Shown here in pieces: positions 1 through 8,572 of a stretch of DNA of 64,000 nt. The notes beneath the pieces were generated by a model that had not been told where the DNA came from, did no database searches, and was given only the letters and a program-made list of their open reading frames with translations. The position numbers were made by a program, and so were the translations under genes. Positions within the stretch are counted from its first letter, which is position 1; the number at the start of each line of letters is the position of its first letter. The DNA is taken from contig NZ_CP014671.1 of NCBI RefSeq assembly GCF_001697225.1, positions 2,728,001-2,792,000 of the forward strand. Reading direction: 5' to 3'. The DNA is from Immundisolibacter cernigliae (GTDB lineage: Bacteria > Pseudomonadota > Gammaproteobacteria > Immundisolibacterales > Immundisolibacteraceae).

Positions 1-482
1 ACAAGCCCGGCGAGGAAGCCATCCGCGACCTCAAGAAGGGTGACCTGGTCAACGCCGTGGTCATGCTGGTCGACCCCGAGCGCGAGCGCATCTCGCTGGG
101 CATGAAGCAGGTCGAGGGCGATGCCTGGACCGACTACGTGGAACAGAACCCGCGCGGCACCCGCGTCACCGCCAAGGTGACCCAGGTCGAGCCGAAGCTG
201 GTCCTGCTGGAGCTGGCGCCTGGCATCGAAGGCAGCATGAAGGGCTCCGATGCGTCGCAGGACAAGACCAAGGACGCCACCGAGGTGCTCAAGGTCGGCG
301 ATGAGGTCGAGGCCATGATCATCGCCATCGACAGCAAGACGCGCAGCATCCAGCTGTCCGTCCGGGCGCAGGAGCTCAAGGAAGAAGCCGCGGCGGTGGA
401 GGATTACCGTTCCACCAACGTCACCGGCACCACCAGCCTGGGCGATCTGCTCAAGGAACACCTGGGCGATCGGGGCAACTGA
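1..482 (+). CDS. rpsA: 30S ribosomal protein S1, C-terminal part (5' truncated by window)
   Basis: This is the 3' end of the gene for ribosomal protein S1, which helps mRNA bind the 30S subunit. The reading frame is open from base 3 to the TGA at 480-482. It covers the end of one S1 (OB-fold) repeat (DPERERISLGMKQ) and a complete last repeat (GTRVTAKVTQVEPK ... TRSIQLSVRAQE), followed by the acidic and polar tail typical of proteobacterial S1. A hairpin terminator follows at 590-618. In E. coli ihfB follows rpsA, but here the next gene is lapA. The family assignment is secure; the start lies outside the window. Confidence 0.95.
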   Translation, partial: KPGEEAIRDLKKGDLVNAVVMLVDPERERISLGMKQVEGDAWTDYVEQNPRGTRVTAKVTQVEPKLVLLELAPGIEGSMKGSDASQDKTKDATEVLKVGDEVEAMIIAIDSKTRSIQLSVRAQELKEEAAAVEDYRSTNVTGTTSLGDLLKEHLGDRGN

Positions 483-589
483 GCAGGCCGAACCGCGCCA
501 GTGGCGGCCCGCTGCCGCCGGTGCGATCGAATTCTCGGGCCGGCATGGGCGATGCGCAGACCCGGCGGTGCCGGTGCGGATTCACACGA

Positions 590-618
590 ACGGCGTGGCT
601 GCGGCCATGCCGTTTTTT
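590..618 (+). terminator. Rho-independent terminator after rpsA
   Basis: An inverted repeat (ACGGCGTGGC, 590-599, and GCCATGCCGT, 604-613, one mismatch) with a 4-nt loop is followed by six T. It lies 107 bp after the rpsA stop and ends 18 bp before the lapA start. This also argues against the upstream in-frame ATG at 568 as the lapA start. Confidence 0.8.
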
Positions 619-636
619 GTTTTCGGAGGTGGCCTG

Positions 637-930
637 ATGCGCACATTGCGACTACTGACCCTGCTCATGGTGTCGGTATTGGCCGGACTTTTCGCCAGCG
701 TCAACACCCAGCCGGTGAGCGTCAATTACCTCGTCGGCAGCGGCGAACTGCGCCTCGCCTATCTGCTGCTCGGCGTGGTCGGCATGGGCATGGCGATTGG
801 CTGGCTGGCGGCGCTGCCGCGGCGCTGGCAGCATGGCCGCGAACTGCGCCGGCTGCGCGCGCAGCAACGGCGCCTGGAAGCGGAGCTGGTGGCCCTGGCC
901 CCATCCGCCCCGGCGCCGCCGCAGCCGTGA
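637..930 (+). CDS. lapA: LapA-domain (DUF1049) inner-membrane protein
   Basis: A 97-residue membrane protein of the LapA family. In E. coli LapA and LapB together tune LpxC turnover and lipopolysaccharide assembly. There are two membrane segments (about residues 3-20 and 38-60) joined by a short [12 protein letters not shown] loop, then a basic, coiled C-terminal tail ([14 protein letters not shown]) ending in a Pro-rich stretch. The start is ATG 637 because a GGAGG lies about 8 bp upstream; the ATG at 568 falls before the terminator hairpin. It sits between rpsA and pyrF as in gammaproteobacteria, but neighbouring ihfB and lapB are missing. The call rests on size, topology and synteny. Confidence 0.82.
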   Translation: MRTLRLLTLLMVSVLAGLFASVNTQPVSVNYLVGSGELRLAYLLLGVVGMGMAIGWLAALPRRWQHGRELRRLRAQQRRLEAELVALAPSAPAPPQP

Positions 931-934
931 TCTG

Positions 935-1669
935 ATGATTTGGGACGAGCTTGCCTCGATGATCCATCCCGCGCCTACACCCCGCATCGTGGTTGCCGTC
1001 GACCGGCCCGATCTTGGCCAGGCGGTGGCGCTGGCGGACCGACTGGACCCCACGCTGTGCCGGCTCAAGGTCGGCATGGAGCTGTTCACGGCGGCCGGAC
1101 CGGCCGCTGTGGAGGCTTTGCAAAAGCGCGGCTTCGAGGTGTTCCTGGATCTGAAGTTCCACGACATTCCCAACACCGTGGCCGGTGCCTGCCGCAGCGC
1201 GGCGGCGCTGGGCGTGTGGATGATCAACGTCCATGCCGGCGGTGGCCCGCGCATGCTGGCAGCGGCGGCCGAGGCGGTCGGCGCGGCCAGCCATCGCCCG
1301 TTGCTGGTGGGCGTCACGGTACTGACCAGTCTTGATCAGGCCGAGCTGGCAGCCGTCGGCGTGGCAGCCAGTCCGGCTGAACAGGTGCTGCGTCTGGCCC
1401 GCTGCTGCGCCGATGCCGGTCTGGACGGCGTGGTCTGCTCGCCGCTCGAAATCGCCCCGCTGCGGGCGGCGCTGGGGTCGGATTTCAAGCTGGTCACTCC
1501 CGGCATCCGCGGGCCGGGTGATGCCGTCGACGATCAGCGGCGCACCCTGGCGCCGGCCGCAGCCCTGGCAGCCGGCGCGGACTATCTGGTCATTGGCCGG
1601 CCGATAACCGGGGCAGCGGATCCTCTGGCGGCCTTGCAGGCCATCACTGCCAGCCTCGACGGCGCCTGA
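935..1669 (+). CDS. pyrF: orotidine 5'-phosphate decarboxylase
   Basis: Decarboxylates OMP to UMP, the last step of de novo pyrimidine synthesis, in the cytosol. The 244-residue product has the family's hallmarks: IVVAVDRPD at the first strand, RLKVGMELF, the catalytic signature [13 protein letters not shown] (Asp-x-Lys-x2-Asp), [30 protein letters not shown] and the phosphate-binding [12 protein letters not shown] 935 is used; ATG 959 in the same frame is an alternative that removes eight residues. It begins 4 bp after lapA and ends 3 bp before the heptose kinase gene, so the three are probably cotranscribed. Confidence 0.96.
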   Translation: MIWDELASMIHPAPTPRIVVAVDRPDLGQAVALADRLDPTLCRLKVGMELFTAAGPAAVEALQKRGFEVFLDLKFHDIPNTVAGACRSAAALGVWMINVHAGGGPRMLAAAAEAVGAASHRPLLVGVTVLTSLDQAELAAVGVAASPAEQVLRLARCCADAGLDGVVCSPLEIAPLRAALGSDFKLVTPGIRGPGDAVDDQRRTLAPAAALAAGADYLVIGRPITGAADPLAALQAITASLDGA

Positions 1670-1672
1670 ACG

Positions 1673-2638
1673 GTGCTCAGCGCCCTGTTGCCGGCTCATC
1701 TGGCGCGTCTGGCCGGCGTGCGCGTGCTGGTGGTCGGCGACGCCATGCTGGACCGCTACTGGTTCGGGGCGGTCGAGCGCATCTCGCCGGAAGCGCCTGT
1801 TCCCGTGGTGGCCGTGGGTGGCAGCGAGGAGCGCCTGGGCGGCGCCGCCAACGTGGCGCGCAACGTGGTGGCGCTGGGTGGTCAGGCGCGTCTGCTGGCG
1901 ATTACCGGTCAGGACGAGGCGGCAGCGCGCATCGACAGCCTGCTGGCGGACAGCACCATCGACGCCCGCCTGCTGCGCGATCCGGCGCTGCCGACCACGC
2001 TGAAGCTGCGCGTGCTGTCGCGCAGCCAGCAGCTGATCCGGCTCGATTTCGAGGCCCGTCCGAGCGCCGCGGCGCTGGCGGACTTGCAAGCGGCGTTTGC
2101 CGATGCCCTGGCGTGGGCGCAGGTGGTGGTGTTGTCGGACTACGGCAAGGGCACGCTCGCGGCGGCCGCCGAACTGATCGCGCTGGCACGCGGCCGTGGC
2201 CGGCCGGTGATCGTCGACCCCAAGGGCCACAACTACGCGCCTTACGCCGGCGCCAGCCTGCTGACGCCCAATCGCGGCGAGTTCGCCACCGTGGCCGGGC
2301 CCTGGCACAGTGAGGATGAGCTGCATGAGAAGGCCGCCGACTGGCTGGCCCGGCTGGGTATCGAACGGCTGCTGGTCACGCGCAGCGAGCAGGGCATGAC
2401 CCTGTTTCGCGCCCACGCCCCGGCCCTGCACGACCCGGCCCGGGCGCGCGAGGTGTTCGACGTATCCGGCGCCGGCGACACGGTGGTGGCGGCGCTGGCG
2501 CTGGCGCTGGCCGCGGAACTGGGCGATGCGGCGGCGGTGCATCTGGCCAATCTTGCCGCCGGCATCGTGGTCGGCAAGCTGGGCACCGCCACCGCCACGG
2601 CGCAGGAAGTGGCCGCCGAACTGGCCAAGGAGGACTGA
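1673..2638 (+). CDS. hldA: D-glycero-beta-D-manno-heptose-7-phosphate kinase (RfaE1 / HldA type)
   Basis: Phosphorylates heptose 7-phosphate at C1 during ADP-heptose synthesis for the LPS inner core. The 321-residue pfkB/ribokinase-fold protein shows VLVVGDAMLDRYWFG, the RISPEAPVPVV motif typical of RfaE, GGAANVARNV, DPKGHNY, LTPNRGEF and the catalytic DVSGAGDTVVA near the C-terminus. It lacks the C-terminal nucleotidyltransferase domain of the fused enterobacterial HldE, so adenylylation needs a separate RfaE2 encoded elsewhere. The start is GTG 1673, 3 bp after pyrF. hldD, a later step of the same pathway, follows 2 bp downstream. Confidence 0.93.
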   Translation: MLSALLPAHLARLAGVRVLVVGDAMLDRYWFGAVERISPEAPVPVVAVGGSEERLGGAANVARNVVALGGQARLLAITGQDEAAARIDSLLADSTIDARLLRDPALPTTLKLRVLSRSQQLIRLDFEARPSAAALADLQAAFADALAWAQVVVLSDYGKGTLAAAAELIALARGRGRPVIVDPKGHNYAPYAGASLLTPNRGEFATVAGPWHSEDELHEKAADWLARLGIERLLVTRSEQGMTLFRAHAPALHDPARAREVFDVSGAGDTVVAALALALAAELGDAAAVHLANLAAGIVVGKLGTATATAQEVAAELAKED

Positions 2639-2640
2639 AC

Positions 2641-3636
2641 GTGTATGTGGTAACCGGCGGCGCCGGCTTTGTCGGCAACAACCTGGTGCGGGCGCTCAAT
2701 GCCCGCGGCGCGACCGACATCCTGGTGGTGGACAACCTGGAGACCAACTCGGCCAAGTTCCGCAACCTGGTCGGTTGCGCTATCGCGGATTACGTGGACA
2801 AACGGGAATTCCTGCGCCTGATCGAGTCCGGGCGCGGGCTGCCAAAACTGGCGGCCGTGCTGCATCAGGGCGCCTGCTCCGACACCATGGAACTGGACGG
2901 CCGCTACATGATGGACAACAACTACGCCTACTCGAAGGCGCTGTTCGAACACTGCCAGACCGCCCGCGTGCCCTTGCTGTACGCCTCCTCGGCGGCCGTC
3001 TATGGCGCCAGCGAGGTCTTTGTCGAGCATCCGCAGCACGAGCGCCCGCTGAACGTCTACGGCTACTCCAAGCTGCTGTTCGACGATTACGTGCGCCGGC
3101 AGCTGCCGCGCCTGCAGGCGCCGGCGATCGGCTTTCGCTACTTCAACGTCTACGGCCCGGGCGAGGCGCACAAGGGTCGCATGGCCTCGGTGGCGCGGCA
3201 GTTCTTTCTGCAGTACTCGGAGCGCGCCTGCGTGCAGCTGTTTCGCGGCAGTGGCGGCTATGCCGACGGCGAGCAGCAGCGCGATTTCGTGGCGGTAGAG
3301 GACCTGGCGCGGGTGGTGCTGTATTTTCTGGATCGTCCGCAGGTCAGCGGTGTGTTCAATCTGGGCAGCGGCGCGGCGGCCAGCTTCAACCGCGTGGCGC
3401 AGGCGGTGATCAACACCTGCCGCGCCGCAGCCGGCGAGCCGGCGCTCGATCTGCCGGCGCTGGTCGACTCGGGCGCCGTGCGCTACATCGACTTCCCGCC
3501 GGGTCTTGCCGAGCGCTACCAGAACTACACCCAGGCCGACCTGACCGGCCTGCGCCGGGCAGGCTACGACGGCGCGTTCATGCCGGTGGAGCAGGGTGTC
3601 GCGGCCTACGTGCAAGACCTTCTGGCCGGCGCCTGA
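2641..3636 (+). CDS. hldD: ADP-L-glycero-D-manno-heptose 6-epimerase
   Basis: Epimerises ADP-D,D-heptose to ADP-L,D-heptose, the donor for LPS core assembly. The 331-residue extended SDR protein has the N-terminal NAD(P) glycine motif TGGAGFVGNN, the family stretch LHQGACSDTMELDG, an active-site serine region (YASSAAVYG) and YGYSK carrying the catalytic Tyr-x3-Lys. FRYFNVYGPGE and HKGRMASV match HldD closely. It starts with GTG right after the kinase gene, so both heptose enzymes are translated from one message. Confidence 0.96.
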   Translation: MYVVTGGAGFVGNNLVRALNARGATDILVVDNLETNSAKFRNLVGCAIADYVDKREFLRLIESGRGLPKLAAVLHQGACSDTMELDGRYMMDNNYAYSKALFEHCQTARVPLLYASSAAVYGASEVFVEHPQHERPLNVYGYSKLLFDDYVRRQLPRLQAPAIGFRYFNVYGPGEAHKGRMASVARQFFLQYSERACVQLFRGSGGYADGEQQRDFVAVEDLARVVLYFLDRPQVSGVFNLGSGAAASFNRVAQAVINTCRAAAGEPALDLPALVDSGAVRYIDFPPGLAERYQNYTQADLTGLRRAGYDGAFMPVEQGVAAYVQDLLAGA

Positions 3637-3658
3637 GACTGCCACCAGGAATGAAACC

Positions 3659-5014
3659 TTGAATCTGACCTTTCTTGGCGCTGCCGGCACCGTCACCGGC
3701 TCGAAATACCTGCTGGAAGTCGCCGGCCGGCGGCTGCTGATCGACTGCGGCCTGTTCCAGGGCTACAAGCAGCTGCGCCTGCAGAACTGGGCGCCGCTGC
3801 CGTTCGAGCCGGGCACGCTGGACGCGGTGCTGCTCAGCCACGCCCACATCGACCACAGCGGCTACCTGCCGCTGCTGGTCAAGAACGGCTACGGCGGGCG
3901 CGTCTGGTGCACGCCGGGCACGGCGGCGCTGTGCCACCTGCTGCTGCCCGACAGCGGCCACCTGCAGGAACAGGACGCCGAATACGCCAACCGCAAGGGC
4001 TTCTCCAAGCACCACCCGGCGCTGCCGCTGTACGACAAGCAGGACGCCATCGATGCCCTGCCGGCGCTGGAAGGCGTGGCCTTTGGCGAGTGGTTCGAGC
4101 CGTGCGCGGGCGTGCGAGTGCGGTTTCGGCCGGCCGGGCACATCCTGGGCGCCGCCAGTGTGGAAATCGAAACCGAGGGCCAGCGGCTGCTGTTCAGTGG
4201 CGACCTGGGGCGCAGCGGCGATCCGGTCATGTGCGATCCGCAGCCTGCGCCGCCGGTGGATTACCTGGTGGTCGAATCCACTTACGGCGATCGCCTGCAC
4301 CCGGACACCGACCCGGCGCAGGCGCTGGCCCATGTCATCAATCGCACCGCTGCGCGCGGCGGAATGGTGCTGATTCCGGCCTTTGCCGTCGGCCGCACGC
4401 AGGAGTTGCTGTTCTACATCCATCAACTGAAACAGCAGCAGGCGATTGCCGACCTGCCGGTGTTCCTGGACAGTCCGATGGCCATCGACGCCAGCGAGCT
4501 GCTGCAGCGCTTCGCCAGCGAACATCGGCTGAGCGCCAGTCAGGCCCGCGCGGTGTGCGCGACGGCGACCTACGTGCGCGAGCGCGAGGAATCGATGGCG
4601 CTGAACAGCCGCACGCACCCGATGATCATCATCTCCGCCAGCGGCATGGCCACCGGCGGGCGGGTGTTGCATCACCTGAAGGCCCGCGCCGGCAATCCGC
4701 GCAACACGATCCTGTTCGCCGGCTACCAGGCCGGCGGTACGCGCGGCGCGGCGCTGCTGGGCGGCGCGCGTGAAATCAAGATCCACGGCCGCTATGTGCC
4801 GGTGGCGGCCGAGGTGGCGAGCATCCAGAACCTGTCCGCCCATGCCGACTGGCAGGGCATTCTCGCCTGGCTGGGTCAGATACCGGCGCCGCAGCGGGTA
4901 TTCGTCACCCACGGCGAGCCGGCGGCGGCCGATGCGCTGCGCCTGCGCCTGCACGAGCGCCTGGGTTGGCAGGCCGAGGTGCCGACCCAGGGCGAGCGGG
5001 TGCGTTTGTGGTGA
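3659..5014 (+). CDS. beta-CASP metallo-beta-lactamase-fold RNA hydrolase (YSH1/COG1236 type)
   Basis: Probable metal-dependent ribonuclease of the beta-CASP group, related to CPSF73. The 451-residue protein has the zinc signature HAHIDHSG (H61, H63, D65, H66), further His and Asp ligands (AGHILGA, FSGDLGRSG), and the C-terminal SASGMATGGRVLHHL, LSAHADW and VFVTHGEP motifs. No upstream ATG fits. TTG 3659 is chosen because AGGA lies 8 bp upstream and translation from it gives the expected N-terminus (residues 2-10 NLTFLGAAG). The stop overlaps the GTG of the next gene. RNA as substrate is inferred from the family. Confidence 0.88.
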   Translation: MNLTFLGAAGTVTGSKYLLEVAGRRLLIDCGLFQGYKQLRLQNWAPLPFEPGTLDAVLLSHAHIDHSGYLPLLVKNGYGGRVWCTPGTAALCHLLLPDSGHLQEQDAEYANRKGFSKHHPALPLYDKQDAIDALPALEGVAFGEWFEPCAGVRVRFRPAGHILGAASVEIETEGQRLLFSGDLGRSGDPVMCDPQPAPPVDYLVVESTYGDRLHPDTDPAQALAHVINRTAARGGMVLIPAFAVGRTQELLFYIHQLKQQQAIADLPVFLDSPMAIDASELLQRFASEHRLSASQARAVCATATYVREREESMALNSRTHPMIIISASGMATGGRVLHHLKARAGNPRNTILFAGYQAGGTRGAALLGGAREIKIHGRYVPVAAEVASIQNLSAHADWQGILAWLGQIPAPQRVFVTHGEPAAADALRLRLHERLGWQAEVPTQGERVRLW

Positions 5015-5583
5015 ATGAACCGGCCTGGTCGCCGGGCCAGCCCCTGGCCGGCTGGTTGCGCCTGACCGGGCGCGGCGCGTGGCTGATCCGCGACGCGGCG
5101 GTGGAACACCCGGCGCTGCGCGCGCACCTGAACCGTCATTACCGGCGCGACGCGAGGGGCCGCTACTTCGTGCAAAACGGCGCCCAGGTTGTGTTCGTGG
5201 GCCTCGACTACGCGCCCTACGTCCTGCATGTCACGGCAGACGGGATGCTGGTCGCCCATACCGGCGAGCCGGCCGGCGCGGTGCTGGCAGCCTGTCTGGA
5301 CGAAACCGGCGTGCTCACGCTGCGGACTGCACTGGGCGCCGGCCGGGTCGACGAGGCGAGCCTGGAATACTTCGCCGACCGGGTGTGTCAGGCCGACGGG
5401 CGCGCCGCCGACGAGACGGCGCTGGCCGATCTGATGGCCGGCGGCTTGACTGCGCCGGCGCTGTTTCTGGACCTGCCCGAAGGCCGGCTGCCGCTGGAGC
5501 ACTGTCCGAGTGCGGCCTTGCCGGAACGCTTCGATTTCGTGCGCGACCCCGGTCAGCAATACGGCCAGACCGACTCCCCCTGA
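5011..5583 (+). CDS. uncharacterised protein between the beta-CASP gene and lolC
   Basis: A 190-residue soluble protein that I cannot assign. It starts at GTG 5011, overlapping the previous stop by 4 bp, and ends 3 bp before lolC, so translation is coupled on both sides. There is no signal peptide or membrane segment. The N-terminal half contains an aromatic-rich block (YRRDARGRYFVQNGAQVVFV, then LDYAPYVLHV), and the C-terminal half is acidic with an LFLDLPEGRLPLEHCP stretch. Codon use matches its neighbours, so it looks like a genuine gene. Its operon position gives no firm clue to function. Confidence 0.75.
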   Translation: MNEPAWSPGQPLAGWLRLTGRGAWLIRDAAVEHPALRAHLNRHYRRDARGRYFVQNGAQVVFVGLDYAPYVLHVTADGMLVAHTGEPAGAVLAACLDETGVLTLRTALGAGRVDEASLEYFADRVCQADGRAADETALADLMAGGLTAPALFLDLPEGRLPLEHCPSAALPERFDFVRDPGQQYGQTDSP

Positions 5584-5586
5584 ACC

Positions 5587-6823
5587 ATGTTCAAACCCTA
5601 CGAAGTCTTCATCGGCCTGCGCTACACGCGCGCCAAGCGGCGCAATCACTTCATTTCGTTCATCAGCCTGGTGTCGATGGCCGGCATCGGCCTGGGCGTG
5701 ATGGCGCTGATCACCGTCATCTCGGTCATGAACGGCTTCGAGGAGGAGCTGCGCTCGCGCATCCTGGGCATGGTGGCGCATGTCACGGTCAGCGGCGACC
5801 GTGGCGCGCTGCGCGACTGGCCGCAGGTGCAGCGGCTGGTGGCGGCCGAGCCCGGGGTGCTGGCCAGCGCGCCCTACGTCGAAACCGAGGCCATGATCTC
5901 GTTCGCCGGCAACGCCAACGGCGTGCTGCTGCGCGGCATCGACCCGGCGCAGGAGCCCACGGTCGCGGAACTGACGCTGAACACCACCGGCACCACCCTG
6001 TCCGCCCTGGCGCCGGGCGAGTTCGGCATCATCCTGGGGCGCGATCTGGGTCTCGCGCTGGGTGCCAAAGCGGGCGACAAGGTGACGGTGCTGATCCCGG
6101 AGGCCAGCGCCACGCCGGCCGGCGTGCTGCCGCGCATGAAGCGCTTCACCGTGCTCGGCACCTTCTCGGCCGGCATGTACGAGTACGACAGCGCGCTGGC
6201 GCTGGTGGCCATGCCGGATGCCCAGCGCCTGGTGCGCCTGGGCGATGCCGTCAGCGGCGTGCGCCTGCGCCTGGCGGACCTGATGCAGGCGCCGACCGTG
6301 GCGCAGCGGCTGGGGCAGCGTCTGCCGTACCTGGCGGTCGGCGACTGGACGCGCCAGCACGTCAATTTCTTTCGCGCCGTGCGCACCGAAAAGACCGTGA
6401 TGTTCATCATCCTGTCGCTGATCGTGGGCGTGGCGGCCTTCAACATCATCTCCACCCTGGTCATGATGGTGGCCGACAAGCGCGCCGACATCGCCATCCT
6501 GCGCACCATGGGCGCCACGCCGGGCAGCGTGATGGGCGTGTTCATCGTGCAGGGCGCGGTCATCGGCGTGGTCGGCACGCTGCTCGGCCTGCTCGGCGGG
6601 GTAGCGCTGGCGCTGAACATCGAAACCCTGGTGCCGTGGCTGGAGCGGGCGCTGCACGTCAGCCTGTGGCCGACCGATGTGTATTACATCTCCAGCCTGC
6701 CCTCGCGCCTGCAAGTAGGCGACGTGACGCGCATCACCGGCCTGGCGCTGGTGTTGTCGCTGCTGGCCACGCTGTATCCAGCCTGGCGGGCCTCCCGTAC
6801 CGACCCGGCCGAGGCGCTGCGCT

Positions 6824-6831
<8 letters not shown>
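5587..6831 (+). CDS. lolC: lipoprotein-releasing ABC transporter permease (LolC/LolE family)
   Basis: Inner-membrane permease that extracts mature lipoproteins and hands them to LolA. The 414-residue protein starts with the family N-terminus ([24 protein letters not shown]), has a first membrane helix near residues 22-47 ([24 protein letters not shown] split across the loop), a large periplasmic MacB-like domain, and three C-terminal helices around [33 protein letters not shown] and [14 protein letters not shown]. It ends in PAEALRYE. lolD overlaps its last 8 bp. No second permease gene is present in this locus, so it may work as a homodimer (LolF type) or pair with a distant LolE. Confidence 0.93.
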
Positions 6832-7513
<682 letters not shown>

Positions 7514-7659
7514 TGCGACCGGGGATGCTGCTCCCGCTTTGAGGTTCCGGGGGGCGACGCGGTTCTGGCCGCTAACCGAAAAATGGCTGTAGGCGTGCTG
7601 CGCAGTCCGGTTATCGTTGCCACGTGGCATGTTCGCCACGGCTCGGAGGAGATACAAAA

Positions 7660-8411
7660 ATGGCACGGTTCGATGGCAAGTCGGTGATCGTCACCGGCGG
7701 CGGTTCGGGGATTGGCGCGGCGACGGCGCGGGCCTTTGCCGCCCAGGGCGCGGCGGTGATGATCGGCGACATCAACGCCAAGGCTGGCGAGGCGGTGGCG
7801 GCGGACATCCGCGCCAGCGGCCGCAAGGCGGCCTTTGCGACGGTCGATACGACGCAGAAAGCCAGCGTCGAGGCACTGGTCGCGGCAGCCGTGGCGGCGC
7901 ATGGCAAGCTGGACGTGGTGTTCGCCAACGCCGGCGTATTCGATGGCTTTCTGCCGTTCACCCAGATCGACGAGGCGCTGTTCGATCGTGTCATCGGCGT
8001 CAACGTGAAGGGCTATTTCTTTACCTGTCAGGCGGCCTTCGAGGAGCTGAAGAAAACCGGCGGCAACATCGTGATGACGGCGTCCGTGGCCGGGCTTGCG
8101 TCCGGCGGTGGCGGGGCGGCATACACGGCCTCCAAGTACGCCACCATCGGGCTGATCAACCAGATCGGCGTCGAAGCCGCCGCCCACGGCGTGCGCGTAA
8201 ACGGCGTGGCGCCCGGCGGCGTGAAGACCGGCATGACGGAGCATCTGATCGCCGACCCGGCAGTGGCCGGCTTCATCAGTCAGGGCACGCCGCTGGCGCG
8301 CTGGGCGGAGCCCGACGAAATCGCCGACGCGGTGGTATTCCTGGCTTCCGATGAGGCGCGCTACATCACCGGCACGGTGCTGCGCGTGGACGGGGGATGC
8401 GCTCGAAGTAG
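7660..8411 (+). CDS. short-chain dehydrogenase/reductase, frameshifted at its last codons
   Basis: NAD(P)-dependent alcohol/ketone oxidoreductase of the classical SDR family, about 250 residues when repaired. It shows the cofactor motif TGGGSGIG, DINAKAG after the second strand (Asp favours NAD), the NAG motif (FANAGVF), the catalytic serine region MTASVAG and YTASK. GGAGGAG precedes ATG 7660. The frame has no stop after VLRVDGG and runs on to 9006 through the next gene. One extra G in the five-G run 8392-8396 would give the usual SDR ending VDGGMRSK and the TAG at 8409-8411. It lies just upstream of a Rieske oxygenase, consistent with a dehydrogenase acting on oxygenated products. The substrate is unknown. 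Confidence 0.85.
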
Positions 8412-8424
8412 CCGCAGGTCGGCG

Positions 8425-8455
8425 CCGCAGACGGGTTTTGCGGAGCCGTCTGCGG
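8425..8455 (+). terminator. strong hairpin after the SDR gene
   Basis: A perfect 10-bp inverted repeat (CCGCAGACGG, 8425-8434, and CCGTCTGCGG, 8446-8455) with an 11-nt loop lies 14 bp after the inferred SDR stop. The following TCTTG is only a weak T-tract, so it may be an attenuator or mRNA-end structure rather than a full terminator. Its position just beyond the repaired TAG supports 8411 as the true gene end. Confidence 0.5.
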
Positions 8456-8507
8456 TCTTGACGGCCATCAAGGGGCCGGGGCGACCAGCCTTTCTAATGA
8501 CTCCCGG

Positions 8508-8525
8508 CAACCGACCGTTCGGTTG
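8508..8525. promoter_or_regulatory. TetR-type operator palindrome upstream of Rieske oxygenase
   Basis: The 18-bp sequence CAACCGACCGTTCGGTTG is an inverted repeat with 7-bp arms (CAACCGA / TCGGTTG). Its ACCGACCG half resembles operators bound by many TetR-family repressors. It lies 47 bp before the ATG of the Rieske gene at 8573, a position suited to repression. No tetR gene is in the window, so the regulator would act in trans. Confidence 0.5.
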
Positions 8526-8572
8526 CACAAAGTTTCGGGCCGCGTGCGTGGCCCCACTCAGGAGGAGTCCGC

